Origin: an uncultured Clostridia bacterium
GTDB lineage: Bacteria; Bacillota; Clostridia; TANB77; CAG-508
Assembly (NCBI GenBank): GCA_934149155.1
Contig: CAKPDZ010000001.1
Coordinates: 1-64,000, forward strand
Direction: 5' to 3'
DNA length: 64,000 bases
Positions 36,435 through 45,634 of this stretch are shown here, piece after piece. A model generated the notes under the pieces. The model was not told the DNA's origin. It saw nothing but the letters and a program-made list of their open reading frames with translations, and ran no database searches. The position numbers and the translations under genes are program-made. Positions within the stretch are counted from its first letter, which is position 1; each line of letters opens with the position of its first letter.

Positions 36435-37031
36435 TTATTCATTGTAGTTGTCTCTCAGTTTTTTTAATTCGTATTTCTTTCTTTTTATTTTTCTAGTATT
36501 TTTCTGTTTATCTTTTAAACTAACCAATATATATACAATTATTACGAAAATTAATATATTAACAAATCCTCTTGCATTTTGAATATAATGAACTACTTTT
36601 CCAAGCCTAGGAATCGTGAATATTACCTTTCCATACACATCTTGAAATTGAACAGGGTCCTTATCTTGAACCTCATTGTTATCTCCTTTTGTTATGAACT
36701 CTATCTTTCCTCTTTCCTTCGTAATCATATATATTCTATGCGATATTATTCTATCATCTTGTTTAAATGTTATTATTTCTCCCTTTTGCAACTCTCCTAA
36801 TTTGCACTTTTTGACAACGGCTAAATCATCTTTATAAAATGTTGGTTCCATACTTTCTGAAATTATATTAAACATATAAATTCCGAAAATATGAGTATTT
36901 TCTTCAAATGACAAAATTAAATTAATCACAAAAAGTATTATTAAACTAACAAGTATTATACACTTAAAAATCTTTTTTGTCATCTTTTTAGTTTTAATTT
37001 TATTCGAAATCTTATTTACATCATATTCCAA
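36435..37031 (-). CDS. SipW-type signal peptidase
   Basis: A 198-residue S26 peptidase of the Ser/His type: N-terminal helix (about 21-42), nucleophile in SESMEPTFYKDD (Ser about 60), base in IISHRIYMI (His about 98), the conserved TKGDNNEVQD segment, a C-terminal helix and a Lys/Arg-rich tail. The start is TTG at 37031 with AAGGTGG at good spacing. It lies 13 nt upstream of a second peptidase gene. Why two adjacent peptidases are needed is not clear, and different substrate specificity is plausible. Confidence 0.87.
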   Translation of the reverse strand: MEYDVNKISNKIKTKKMTKKIFKCIILVSLIILFVINLILSFEENTHIFGIYMFNIISESMEPTFYKDDLAVVKKCKLGELQKGEIITFKQDDRIISHRIYMITKERGKIEFITKGDNNEVQDKDPVQFQDVYGKVIFTIPRLGKVVHYIQNARGFVNILIFVIIVYILVSLKDKQKNTRKIKRKKYELKKLRDNYNE

Positions 37032-37063
37032 TTTTTATCCACCTTATATTATTTTCTTTTGCA

Positions 37064-38677
37064 TTATTTCTTTAGCATCTCTTTTACAGATGTAATATAT
37101 TCTAAATCTTCAACAGAAAATTTGCTTTTTTGAATATTATTATAATTATTAATAATTTTAACCTTTTTTATCAAATCTTCTATGTTATCTTCTTGGAAAT
37201 TTTCTTTTGAAACTTGCATTCCAAATAATTTATATTTATCTTTAATAATAACTGATAATTCTTTTGTATCACTTATTTTTATATAATTGATAACTGAAAA
37301 ATTAGAAAAATTAATAAAATCTCTAATCTTTTTTGCAGTCTCACCAATTTCTTTATCTGTTATTTCTTCATTTTTCTTTATCATAGCTTTTGCCATAAAC
37401 CAATAATAGCTACTTGCTAGTTTCAATACATCTAACAAAGATGAAGTATCATCGATATTTTCTGCTGATTTTTGTTTAAGAATCTCTTCATCTAGTTGCA
37501 TATAAGCTTTTTTCAAATCTAAAATCAAATTATTTCTTTGTAAAATAGCAGAACTATTTTTCTTAGCATCTTTTTTTCCAAATAACCCTATTTTAGGCTT
37601 ATCGATTTTTCCATTTAATTTAGCGATCTCTGCTTTTAATTTTTTAATATTTTCTTTAGTTAAATCAAATTCTGTCTTTTTAACTTTTTTGTTCTTATTT
37701 TCTTCAATCTTTTTTAATTCATCTTCTCTTATTTGTAGAATTTCATCAACTAAAAATTTATATTCTGTGTATTTAGCATATTCATCTAAATTATCATTTA
37801 ATTTTTCAATATTTTCATCCATCTCAGCTTTTTCAGATTCTGATAATTCTGAAACATCTTTAGATATTAAATCAAAATACATCTTTTGATAATTATCACC
37901 TTTATAGTCATTAATATTAAATATACCAGTATAAAAATTATTAAGAATAATTTTGTTATCTGTAGCTTCTATAGATTTTTTCTTTTTAATCAACTCAGCT
38001 TTCTTTTCTTCTACGCCTTCTGAAGTTGACTTAAATTCTTTTAATATTTCTTCTGATTTGTTATCATAAAATTTATCAATTTCATTTTCATATTTGTCAT
38101 AAATATATCTAATATTAGCATATAAATGAGTAACTACATCTGAGCATTCCCAATATACTTTTTCAAAAGTATTTTTAATTAATTCAGAATTAATATTTCC
38201 ATTTTGAGCTTCTTGTAATAAAACTGACATATATTTTTTAGAATATTCACTTATATTAAAATCTTCTTCTGATAATTTAATTCCTACAATTTCAAATTGT
38301 TTAACACAGTCAACTAATTCTTTGTTCAATCTTTCCAAATTACTTTTATAATATCCATTTACATTATATATTACTTTGTCTAGTCCCATTTTTTCAAATG
38401 AAGAACGAGTATCTGTATTTCTTACAGCAACATCATATTTTAATATTTCTGCTTCTATTTGAGGAATTTCATTATTTTCTTCTACTACAGTTAATTCATC
38501 ATATCTACTTTCTATTTCTTTTAGTAATGTAGCATTTGCAGTTTCATATTTATCTATCATATCTTTGATAGTTGATAGTAAAGATTTAATAGCTTTTATT
38601 CCATTTCTTGGTAAAACTGAAATAACATCTTTATCTGTTGATATTTGTTTTTCTACATTTTCTACTAATTCTTTCAT
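37064..38677 (-). CDS. Large cytoplasmic coiled-coil protein, unknown
   Basis: No family recognised. The 537 residues are rich in Lys, Glu, Asn and Ile, with long helical and coiled-coil stretches (about 35-75, 220-250 and 290-360) and no membrane segment or signal peptide. AGGAGG precedes the ATG, which overlaps the stop of a 45-aa gene (ATGA), so the two are translationally coupled. It sits between a TasA-like/peptidase pair and two further peptidases. A cytoplasmic scaffold or partner of the AAA+ ATPase of the locus is possible, but only by position. Confidence 0.75.
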   Translation of the reverse strand: MKELVENVEKQISTDKDVISVLPRNGIKAIKSLLSTIKDMIDKYETANATLLKEIESRYDELTVVEENNEIPQIEAEILKYDVAVRNTDTRSSFEKMGLDKVIYNVNGYYKSNLERLNKELVDCVKQFEIVGIKLSEEDFNISEYSKKYMSVLLQEAQNGNINSELIKNTFEKVYWECSDVVTHLYANIRYIYDKYENEIDKFYDNKSEEILKEFKSTSEGVEEKKAELIKKKKSIEATDNKIILNNFYTGIFNINDYKGDNYQKMYFDLISKDVSELSESEKAEMDENIEKLNDNLDEYAKYTEYKFLVDEILQIREDELKKIEENKNKKVKKTEFDLTKENIKKLKAEIAKLNGKIDKPKIGLFGKKDAKKNSSAILQRNNLILDLKKAYMQLDEEILKQKSAENIDDTSSLLDVLKLASSYYWFMAKAMIKKNEEITDKEIGETAKKIRDFINFSNFSVINYIKISDTKELSVIIKDKYKLFGMQVSKENFQEDNIEDLIKKVKIINNYNNIQKSKFSVEDLEYITSVKEMLKK

Positions 38678-38811
38678 GAATTTTCCTCCTCTAATTTTTT
38701 GACTGTATCATATTCTGTATTTAAGAACTTTAAAAAACTTTCTATCTGTTTTTGTACATCAAGTAATTCTTTGTTTTCTAGTTTTGATGCTTTAATATTT
38801 TTTATTTCCAA
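38674..38811 (-). CDS. Small coiled-coil protein, 45 aa
   Basis: A short gene starts with TTG at 38811. Its ribosome binding site (GAGGGGTGA) overlaps the stop codon of the upstream gene, and its own stop overlaps the ATG of the 537-aa gene by 4 nt. The product, MEIKNIKASKLENKEL and so on, is charged and helical with heptad-like Leu and Ile spacing (KQIESFLKFL). Coupling on both sides makes it credible despite its size. It may be a small adaptor for the 537-aa protein. Confidence 0.65.
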   Translation of the reverse strand: MEIKNIKASKLENKELLDVQKQIESFLKFLNTEYDTVKKLEEENS

Positions 38812-38816
38812 AAAAC

Positions 38817-39467
38817 TCACCCCTCATTCTCTTGATTTATATATTGTTTAAAATTCAAAGTTGCTCTATAATTTAAAGTTGTATGTAAATCTTGTGCATC
38901 AGAATTATCATTACCCCTAAACTGTGTATCTGCATAATTATTCATAGTGCTACCTGTTCCGTCATTCCATCTAAATAAAATTCTAATTTCTCTTTTTTTC
39001 TCTTTTGCACTATTAAGTTCAGTATTTGGGTCAATAATTCCTTTAATTTCTTTAGTTTCAGTTATAGTAGATTGATCACCATCAATTACTTCATATCCAT
39101 AAATTTCAAAATCATTTAATTTATTAGTGTTTAATTGCTCTATAGAAAAGTCATACTCAAATGCAAGATCAACAGATGAATAATCTATTAACATTTCAAA
39201 ATATCCTGTACGTCCTGGAACTAATGTATTATTATTATTCATATTTTCATTTTCAACAAATATTGGTTGCATAACTTTGCTAAGCGAGCTTTCTTCGTGT
39301 ATTACATGATCATTTACTTTTACCAACCATCTTTGAATATTAGTATCATAAGTTGTATCAACCTTTTCAAAATATCTTGCATATGTTCTTTGAATTGATA
39401 CAAATGTAATTAATAATGAAATGATACACAATATTTGTAAAATTCTCAACTTCTTCTTTTTATTCAT
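38817..39467 (-). CDS. TasA-like anchored or secreted protein
   Basis: A 216-residue protein: basic start (MNKKKKLR), hydrophobic segment (about 8-26), then the junction QRTYARYFEKVDTTYD and a beta-rich external part ending FKQYINQENEG. The LVPGRTGYFEMLIDYSSVD stretch and the closing LNFKQY strand recur in the other proteins of this type (compare INFKQYTG in the 213-aa protein). Its start overlaps the end of a signal peptidase gene by 8 nt, a clear substrate-enzyme pairing. Confidence 0.78.
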   Translation of the reverse strand: MNKKKKLRILQILCIISLLITFVSIQRTYARYFEKVDTTYDTNIQRWLVKVNDHVIHEESSLSKVMQPIFVENENMNNNNTLVPGRTGYFEMLIDYSSVDLAFEYDFSIEQLNTNKLNDFEIYGYEVIDGDQSTITETKEIKGIIDPNTELNSAKEKKREIRILFRWNDGTGSTMNNYADTQFRGNDNSDAQDLHTTLNYRATLNFKQYINQENEG

Positions 39468-40050
39468 TAATATGTCTCCCTTTAAATATTCTAAAGCCTA
39501 CATATATAGTTAGTGGTAATACTCCACAAAAATAAAATACATATTTATTATTTAATAATAAGCAAATTAAAGATAAAATATATAATTTTGTTTGAACAAC
39601 TCCGTTAATCTGATTTCCATATACGATAGGGTCTTCCAAATTATTTGCAATACCTTGTGTATGGAAAGCTTTTTTTCCCTCTACTTCTTCTATATCAATA
39701 ACTCTATGAGTTACTAATAATCCTTTTACAGAACCAGCTTCTCCTTTATAAGTTACATCATCCCCAACTTTTATTTTGTCAATATCTTTTTCTTTAACTA
39801 ATATAACATCACCTATATTATACTTTGGAATCATACTTCCTGTCTGTACTCTAAATATTCTATATCCAAAAAATGATTCTTTATTATTAGTTACTTTTTG
39901 TACAACAATTATTATACAGACAAGAATTATTAGTATTGTTATAATCTTTGAAAGTATATTCAATAGTATTTTTAAAATTTTTGAACTTTCTAACTTTTTT
40001 ACATTAGTTTTTGATTCTTCGTTTGTCTCTTCTTCTCTTTTGTTTTCCAT
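39460..40050 (-). CDS. SipW-type signal peptidase
   Basis: A 196-residue S26 peptidase of the Ser/His type: acidic and polar cytoplasmic N-terminus, helix (about 27-50), FRVQTGSMIPKYNIGDVI with nucleophile Ser about 72, LLVTHRVIDI with His about 115, the conserved HTQGIANNLEDP segment, and two hydrophobic stretches at the C-terminus. It overlaps the TasA-like gene downstream and lies 2 nt from the DUF2357-like gene upstream, so peptidase and ATPase modules share one transcript. Confidence 0.87.
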   Translation of the reverse strand: MENKREEETNEESKTNVKKLESSKILKILLNILSKIITILIILVCIIIVVQKVTNNKESFFGYRIFRVQTGSMIPKYNIGDVILVKEKDIDKIKVGDDVTYKGEAGSVKGLLVTHRVIDIEEVEGKKAFHTQGIANNLEDPIVYGNQINGVVQTKLYILSLICLLLNNKYVFYFCGVLPLTIYVGFRIFKGRHINE

Positions 40051-40052
40051 TA

Positions 40053-41177
40053 TTATTTTAACCTCGTTTCTCTTGCTTGTATCATATATTTATCAATTCT
40101 ATCTTTAAATCTATCTTCAATAGGTTTTAAAGAAACTAATTTTCTAGTTTTCATTACTATAAGTTTATCTGCAATCATTTGCTTTAATTGTTTATCAGAT
40201 AAATCTGGATTTAATTCAATTATTTTTTCAATTAATCCATCTGTAAGTTCTTTTCTCATTTTATTGTCTGCTACAGCACTTTTTCTTTGACCTTTTAGCT
40301 TTTCAGCGGCATTATTGTTTTTAAAGATTAAATGCATTAGATAAATATTTTCATCTACTAATTTTTTGGCAATTCCTTTTTCTTCATATTCTTTATTAGC
40401 ATTAACAGATTTATCTTTTATTTCCATTTGGTCACTTAAATAATTCCATAATTTAAGTGCATATTGAAAATGTACATTTTTTAACAATACATTTGTCATC
40501 TTTATTGGAGATTTTACTAGTGTAACTCTTTTAGAGTCTAGTAATTGATATACTGTAGTTGTTTTTAAATCTTTTATTTTCTTTTTTATTTCTTCAATTC
40601 TTTGTGCTGTGCCTGCAGATTTTTTTACACTTGTAGGCATTTCAGCATTATAATTAAAATTTACTTTTATCTTTTCTTTTCTATATTTAACCTCAGCTTG
40701 ATATTGAGCCTTTTGTTCATTCTTTCCTTTATATTCTGTTTGTTGATCTTTTTCACGTAAATACATATAGTCTTCTAGTAATTTTATAAGACTATAAAGG
40801 AAACGATTTTCATATGTAATAAATGTTTCTTCTTTATATGCATTTAATATTTTTTTAGGAATAACTTCACCTGTTTTTTGATTAAATCTATCAACATAGT
40901 TTACATTTTTAGATAAGTGTTTTACACTCTCTACTGTAACCTTTTTAATCAACTCAATCTTTATAATTTCTTCTTCTGTAACAATATTTTTGATTTCCTT
41001 TGTTAAAGCTTTCTCTAGATGAGGAAGTGAAAATTCAACCATCTCAATCCATTCATCATTTTCTACTATCTGGCTTTTATTAACATCAACCATTAACTTT
41101 GAGTCTACTTTGTCAAGGAACTCTTTTGATGATTGTCCATTTTCCAAATTTGCAAGTTTTATTACATCTAAGTCCAT
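40053..41177 (-). CDS. DUF2357-like helical protein, partner of the McrB-like ATPase
   Basis: A 374-residue, mostly helical, basic protein. The segment ETFITYENRFLYSLIKLLEDY (only its middle, TYENRFLYSLI, is diagnostic) resembles the core of DUF2357 proteins, which are encoded next to McrB-like ATPases. Known DUF2357 proteins often end in a PD-(D/E)XK nuclease. I see no such catalytic pattern here: the C-terminus is helical and Lys/Arg-rich. So this looks like an adaptor without a nuclease. It lies 33 nt downstream of the ATPase gene. Start ATG with AAAGGA. Confidence 0.65.
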   Translation of the reverse strand: MDLDVIKLANLENGQSSKEFLDKVDSKLMVDVNKSQIVENDEWIEMVEFSLPHLEKALTKEIKNIVTEEEIIKIELIKKVTVESVKHLSKNVNYVDRFNQKTGEVIPKKILNAYKEETFITYENRFLYSLIKLLEDYMYLREKDQQTEYKGKNEQKAQYQAEVKYRKEKIKVNFNYNAEMPTSVKKSAGTAQRIEEIKKKIKDLKTTTVYQLLDSKRVTLVKSPIKMTNVLLKNVHFQYALKLWNYLSDQMEIKDKSVNANKEYEEKGIAKKLVDENIYLMHLIFKNNNAAEKLKGQRKSAVADNKMRKELTDGLIEKIIELNPDLSDKQLKQMIADKLIVMKTRKLVSLKPIEDRFKDRIDKYMIQARETRLK

Positions 41178-41210
41178 TTATTCTCTCTATCCTTTCTATG
41201 AGATTTTATT

Positions 41211-42764
41211 TTATGACATCTTCTTCAATCTCAATAAGAATTCTATACATTCTGCCATTTTTCCTTTACCAAAATTCTTATCTAAGAAATCTATGTATCC
41301 ATCAATTTCGTCTCTAATTAAGGCTAAGTTTAATCCTTCAAATTTTCTTAAAACCTTTTTAGCCATGAAGTAATCTACAGCTTCAGTTTCGTCTCCACCA
41401 CAAGCTACGTAAACAGGTACGAATTTTCTCATATGTTTTACAATACGGTTACCAAAAGCAACCCTAAAGTGCTTAATTGTGTAGTTATCCATATCATCAA
41501 TTTTCTTTAAAGTAGCTGGTGAAATTGCATAATCTACCATGGCTTTTTCAAATAATCCATTTAAATAAGAATAATTTACATCAAGTGCATCAACATCGTC
41601 TGGCTCAAATGCAATACCTTTTTCGTTGATATCTATAGGCATAGCTCTATCATATACCTTATCTGTTACCATGAATGTAGAGTCGTCGTTGTTGATTGTT
41701 CCTATATACCAAGCATTTGGTGGAATTTGTAATTTTCCTCTTATTAATTTCTTAGGGTCTGTTGGCCATGAACTTTGTACAACCTCAATTTTCCAATCTT
41801 TTGTACTATGCATTTCTAGAATTGACAACATTTCTGCAAAATAGTACTCAACACGCGCTAAGTTCATCTCGTCTAGGATTACTGTAAAAATCTCGTCCAT
41901 ATATCCAGCTTCATATAAATATGCTAAAAAGTCTGTTTCATTAAACTTTTTAGTGAATTCGTTTAAGTACCCAAATATATCTGTTCTATCTCTCCAAGAG
42001 GGCTGTACTGAAGCAACACATGAAGGGTGTTTTACAAAGTTACCCCAAGCAAGAGATATAGATGTTTTACCTGTACCAGAAATACCCTGTAGGATAACTA
42101 GCTTTGTTGAAGCTATAGCTGATACGAATAATCTTATCATTTTTTCACTATAATACAATTTTAATTTACTTGCAGCAAAATTTCTAAATCTATAGCAAAA
42201 CTCTGGTAATGTAAATGTATTGTGATAATCTTTTTGTTTATATTTTGCATATTCTTGATCTATTAATGTTAATTTAGAGAACCTGCTTTGGCTATTAGGG
42301 TCAATTTGTTCTTCATTGTTTTCTTGTGATTGTGCAGCAGCTAAAGCAGCTCTATCAGCACCTGTACTTATTCCATTTGGATTTACACCTAATTCTGGAG
42401 TCTTCATAGATAATAATTTTAATTTTTCATCTACTAGTTCTTCAACTTGATCATTTAAAGTATCTATTTGTTTTAACAATTCTTCTTGATCTAAAAATTT
42501 TTTTCTCCATTTCATATGTTTTTTCAAGAAAAATGCTATTATTCCTATAATTCCTCCAATAACTACAAGCATGCAAATAATGGCCAACCCCGTTAAAAAC
42601 CATTCCGAAGTTTGAAAATCATTTGCATAATTTTGAATTATATAATAATATTCTGGAACATTAAATATACTAAGTATTCCTTTCCATAAACCTCCAAATA
42701 TCTCTCCAAACCCAGAAAAGAATTGGTGTAAAAATTCAAATAAAAATCTTCCGTATGTTTCCAT
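41211..42764 (-). CDS. Membrane-anchored McrB-like AAA+ ATPase
   Basis: The 517-residue protein has an amphipathic N-terminus, a transmembrane helix (about 55-80), a coiled coil (about 88-120), a linker, and a McrB-family AAA+ domain. This domain has Walker A GISGTGKT (about 227-234), VQPSWRDRTDIFGYLN, Walker B ILDEMNLARVEYYFAEML (LDEMN about 297-301), sensor region WYIGTINNDDSTFMVTDK and DRAMPIDI. McrB relatives work as hexameric motors, usually in restriction or other defence systems with a nuclease partner. Here the ATPase is tied to the membrane and encoded among signal peptidases and surface proteins, which points to envelope work instead. Start ATG with AAAGGA. Confidence 0.88.
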   Translation of the reverse strand: METYGRFLFEFLHQFFSGFGEIFGGLWKGILSIFNVPEYYYIIQNYANDFQTSEWFLTGLAIICMLVVIGGIIGIIAFFLKKHMKWRKKFLDQEELLKQIDTLNDQVEELVDEKLKLLSMKTPELGVNPNGISTGADRAALAAAQSQENNEEQIDPNSQSRFSKLTLIDQEYAKYKQKDYHNTFTLPEFCYRFRNFAASKLKLYYSEKMIRLFVSAIASTKLVILQGISGTGKTSISLAWGNFVKHPSCVASVQPSWRDRTDIFGYLNEFTKKFNETDFLAYLYEAGYMDEIFTVILDEMNLARVEYYFAEMLSILEMHSTKDWKIEVVQSSWPTDPKKLIRGKLQIPPNAWYIGTINNDDSTFMVTDKVYDRAMPIDINEKGIAFEPDDVDALDVNYSYLNGLFEKAMVDYAISPATLKKIDDMDNYTIKHFRVAFGNRIVKHMRKFVPVYVACGGDETEAVDYFMAKKVLRKFEGLNLALIRDEIDGYIDFLDKNFGKGKMAECIEFLLRLKKMS

Positions 42765-42809
42765 ATATCTTTCTTCCTTTCGAAATTCTACTCATTATAT
42801 TTGAAATTA

Positions 42810-43853
42810 TTATTTATAAATAACATTAGTTAATGAGCTTTCTTTCTTTATTTCTTTATATAATAATAAATCTTTAGGTACTATGACCAATTTAAACATT
42901 TTTAATTTTTCTATTTCTTCAACATATTCTAATGAATCATCTAGTGTTATTACAAAATTAAATCCATTTTTGGTATATGCAAGTACATCTTTTTGATTTT
43001 TAATATAATCTGAATATGTAATATTCAAATTAATTTTTTCTTGTAAAGCTTGATTACCTATTAATGATAAAATACTATTTAACTTTTGTTTTTTCTTAAA
43101 TAGAGAACTTGCAAATTCTGCTATATAAGAATCTTTAAAACTACTATTTATGATATCTCTTATTGCAATTACACTTAACAAAATATATTCTACTTGTAAT
43201 TTATCTTCTGCGATAAGTCCCTCTGTAAATACTTTTTCTATTGCAAAATCACTATATTGCATAGGCATTTTTACATTATGCTCTAATCTAACATAATACA
43301 TATCTTCATTAAATGCTGTACTTTCAAATTCTAACATAAATTCATCTGTATCAAATTTTTCTAAAAAAACTTCTTTTTCTAGCATATCACTCTTTACTTC
43401 TTCATAAAGATTATCTTCAACTTCTTTTCTTTTCTTTGCACTGAATGGAACATCAGCAATTTCCATTATCTTTTCAATAATTTCTCTTATACTATCAATT
43501 GTCTTAAAATTCTCTACATTTCTTACATTATCAAAAAATAATATATATCCAAATACTTCTTTTACTTTATGAATTAAATTTAGTCTATTTTGTTTTTCAT
43601 CTAGATTTTCTGACTCTTTTTCGCATTTTTCCATTAGAATATCTTCTTTAAATTCTAATTCATCTAGTATCCTTAAATAAAACGCCCTTGCAGGCTTTTC
43701 GCTATTTTTTATGTTATAATATCTTGCATTTATGTATGTTCTTAGATATTCATCAACTAATTCTTCATCATAATAGATATTAAATATTGTCTTCATATAT
43801 TTTTTTATTTTTTTCTCTGTAAATCTTAAATATGTATCCATTAAATTGTTCAT
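42810..43853 (-). CDS. Hypothetical protein upstream of the McrB-like ATPase, 347 aa
   Basis: No family recognised. It looks cytoplasmic and largely helical, acidic and Glu/Lys-rich in the middle, with no membrane segment. Near the C-terminus a more hydrophobic alternating stretch (FNFVITLDDSLEYVEEI, KLVIVPKDLLLYKEI) suggests a small alpha/beta domain. It lies 45 nt upstream of the ATPase gene with AAAGGGG before its ATG, so it is probably the third part of the ATPase module together with the DUF2357-like protein. Confidence 0.72.
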   Translation of the reverse strand: MNNLMDTYLRFTEKKIKKYMKTIFNIYYDEELVDEYLRTYINARYYNIKNSEKPARAFYLRILDELEFKEDILMEKCEKESENLDEKQNRLNLIHKVKEVFGYILFFDNVRNVENFKTIDSIREIIEKIMEIADVPFSAKKRKEVEDNLYEEVKSDMLEKEVFLEKFDTDEFMLEFESTAFNEDMYYVRLEHNVKMPMQYSDFAIEKVFTEGLIAEDKLQVEYILLSVIAIRDIINSSFKDSYIAEFASSLFKKKQKLNSILSLIGNQALQEKINLNITYSDYIKNQKDVLAYTKNGFNFVITLDDSLEYVEEIEKLKMFKLVIVPKDLLLYKEIKKESSLTNVIYK

Positions 43854-43884
43854 TTTGTGCCCCTTTCAGTTAAAATGTACCGAT

Positions 43885-43915
43885 AGAGCCAATGTAACTG
43901 GTTCTGTTCTGTCCA
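43885..43915 (-). repeat. Possible degenerate copy of the 31-bp repeat
   Basis: About 20 of 31 positions match the repeat consensus, concentrated in GGTTCTGTT-TGT-CA. The ACCGGT palindrome and paired ends are lost. It lies 1 nt beyond the stop codon of the gene at 43917. It may be chance similarity. Confidence 0.3.
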
Positions 43916-43916
43916 T

Positions 43917-44501
43917 TTATTCAACAATTTGTTTAGCATTTAAATCCAATTTTATATATTCAATTAAATCTGAATATTCTGCATTAGTATCGTTTTCTTT
44001 TGGAAATGTTACTCTTATAGTGTAACTATCTGTAGAATCTACACCTTGTACCATGTCTGATGTTCCTAGTGAAAATCTTTTATAATATGTTCCATCATCA
44101 TCAGTTATTATATCTTGCTTTGTATTTATAATTGAACCATTTTTCATAATTTGATACTCTAATGGTAAATTTGTAGTCATAGTAAATGTAAGTTCATATT
44201 GTAAATCTGTTTCAGCTCTTTTTGTAATACTTCCATTATCTTCTTGCTTAAAATTTGATACAGAAAACGTATAATCAAATGACTTATCTGATGGATATAT
44301 ATCTTTTATTAAAATTTTTCCAGTTTTAAAGTCGTCATTTACTATCCAAAATGCTACATCAACATCTTTATCTGATGATGTAGTTGTTTCATATCTTGCT
44401 AATGTTCTTCTAAGTAAAATTATTACTATAATTATTATCGCTATTAATAAAAGTACAATAAGACTTTTTTTGATTTTCTTTTTATCAAACATTTTCATCA
44501 C
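43917..44501 (-). CDS. TasA-like anchored or secreted protein
   Basis: About 194 residues: basic start, hydrophobic helix (about 13-31), junction RRTLARYETTTSSDKDVDVAF (key part LARYETT), then a beta-rich acidic part with DIYPSDKSFDYTFSVSNF, a TasA/camelysin-like pattern. The first codons allow GTG at 44501 or ATG at 44498 or 44492. The last fits the AGGTGA site best. It overlaps the end of a signal peptidase gene, which probably processes it. Confidence 0.75.
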   Translation of the reverse strand: MMKMFDKKKIKKSLIVLLLIAIIIIVIILLRRTLARYETTTSSDKDVDVAFWIVNDDFKTGKILIKDIYPSDKSFDYTFSVSNFKQEDNGSITKRAETDLQYELTFTMTTNLPLEYQIMKNGSIINTKQDIITDDDGTYYKRFSLGTSDMVQGVDSTDSYTIRVTFPKENDTNAEYSDLIEYIKLDLNAKQIVE

Positions 44502-45003
44502 CTGTTTTTTCTTTGTAAGAAACTAGTAATATAAATAAAATAACTGTTATACTAACTGGTATAATTACATGTATATCTGAAAATACTTTTTTCCAAATTT
44601 CTACATTATTTATTATATGAACAGCCTTACCAATAACAGCATCTTTATTTATAGGTTCATCATCAATATTATTATAATCACCTTTCGCTATTATTGTATC
44701 CCCATCTATACTTACTATTCTATGTGTAATTAACACATTTTCTTTTTTGTATGTTATAATATCATCTTCCTTTATTTCATCACCTATTTTGATTATTACA
44801 ATATCGCCTTTTGCTATTGTTGGCGCCATACTTCCAGTTTCTGTGCTAAGTACTGAATAGCCAAATATATTAATATATTCCTTGTTTTGTACATTTAGTT
44901 GAACAAAAGCCCATACCGAAATAATAGCAATGATACTTAATAGAAATATTATTAAATTTACTATAACTTTTTTTATAATTCTTAATATTTTATTATGTTC
45001 CAT
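44485..45003 (-). CDS. SipW-type signal peptidase
   Basis: The most compact S26 peptidase of the locus, 172 residues. Helix about 12-36, STETGSMAPTIAKGDIV with nucleophile Ser about 58, VLITHRIVSIDGD with His about 94, the conserved IIAKGDYNNIDDEPI segment and a C-terminal helix (about 147-163). It overlaps a TasA-like gene on each side (11 and 17 nt), giving a substrate-peptidase-substrate arrangement. Confidence 0.9.
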   Translation of the reverse strand: MEHNKILRIIKKVIVNLIIFLLSIIAIISVWAFVQLNVQNKEYINIFGYSVLSTETGSMAPTIAKGDIVIIKIGDEIKEDDIITYKKENVLITHRIVSIDGDTIIAKGDYNNIDDEPINKDAVIGKAVHIINNVEIWKKVFSDIHVIIPVSITVILFILLVSYKEKTGDENV

Positions 45004-45634
45004 TGCTAATCACTTCTCCTGTATATTGTTTAAAGTTTATTTCTAATGGTATAGATATTTTAGCATTTTCTGTCTGTCCTAATTCTGAATCAGTTGCATT
45101 ATTTGCTTCTATATTTTCCCACTCAAAATATAATCTTATATAATTCAAATATTTTTCATTTATTTTTGCTATTGGAATTATCGCTTGATGTTGGTGTAAG
45201 TTTAATTCTGTATTTACATCTGTATTTGTAATTTGTTCAGTTTGTCCATCTTTTTTAAAATAGTTTTCTACCTTAAGCAATTTCATTTTAGCAGATGTTA
45301 CATCATCAAACTTCATATTAAGTGTATATAGAATAGATACATCTGTATTAGTTGGATCTACTACTATATCAAAATATACCTGTGATCCAGGTGCCATTTT
45401 TTGGTTTTTTACATGTGCAGAATCAATATATGTAAGATTGTCTTCTGTCATTGTAAATTTCACATTATCTTCACCTGTAGATATATCTACTCCATTTACT
45501 TTTATTCTCCATACACCTAATAAATTTGTATAATCTCCTTGTAGCTGATCTTTGTATAATGCATACATATTAGCTATTTGGAACAAAGATATAATTAACA
45601 TTATTAATACTAAAACTGTTAATAATTTCTTCAT
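44993..45634 (-). CDS. TasA-like secreted protein
   Basis: A 213-residue protein with a short N-terminal signal-like helix (LLTVLVLIMLIISLFQI) and the junction NMYALYKDQLQGDYTNLLG, followed by a beta-rich mature part with MAPGSQVYFDIVVDPTNTDV and a final ISIPLEINFKQYTG strand. It begins directly after the stop codon of the S26-like gene (TAAATG) and overlaps the next peptidase gene. Confidence 0.78.
   Translation of the reverse strand: MKKLLTVLVLIMLIISLFQIANMYALYKDQLQGDYTNLLGVWRIKVNGVDISTGEDNVKFTMTEDNLTYIDSAHVKNQKMAPGSQVYFDIVVDPTNTDVSILYTLNMKFDDVTSAKMKLLKVENYFKKDGQTEQITNTDVNTELNLHQHQAIIPIAKINEKYLNYIRLYFEWENIEANNATDSELGQTENAKISIPLEINFKQYTGEVISNGT

Noticed and set aside
40053..42764. McrBC-type restriction system
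   Set aside because: No nuclease signature is seen in the partner, the ATPase carries a membrane helix, and the genes are embedded among exported proteins.
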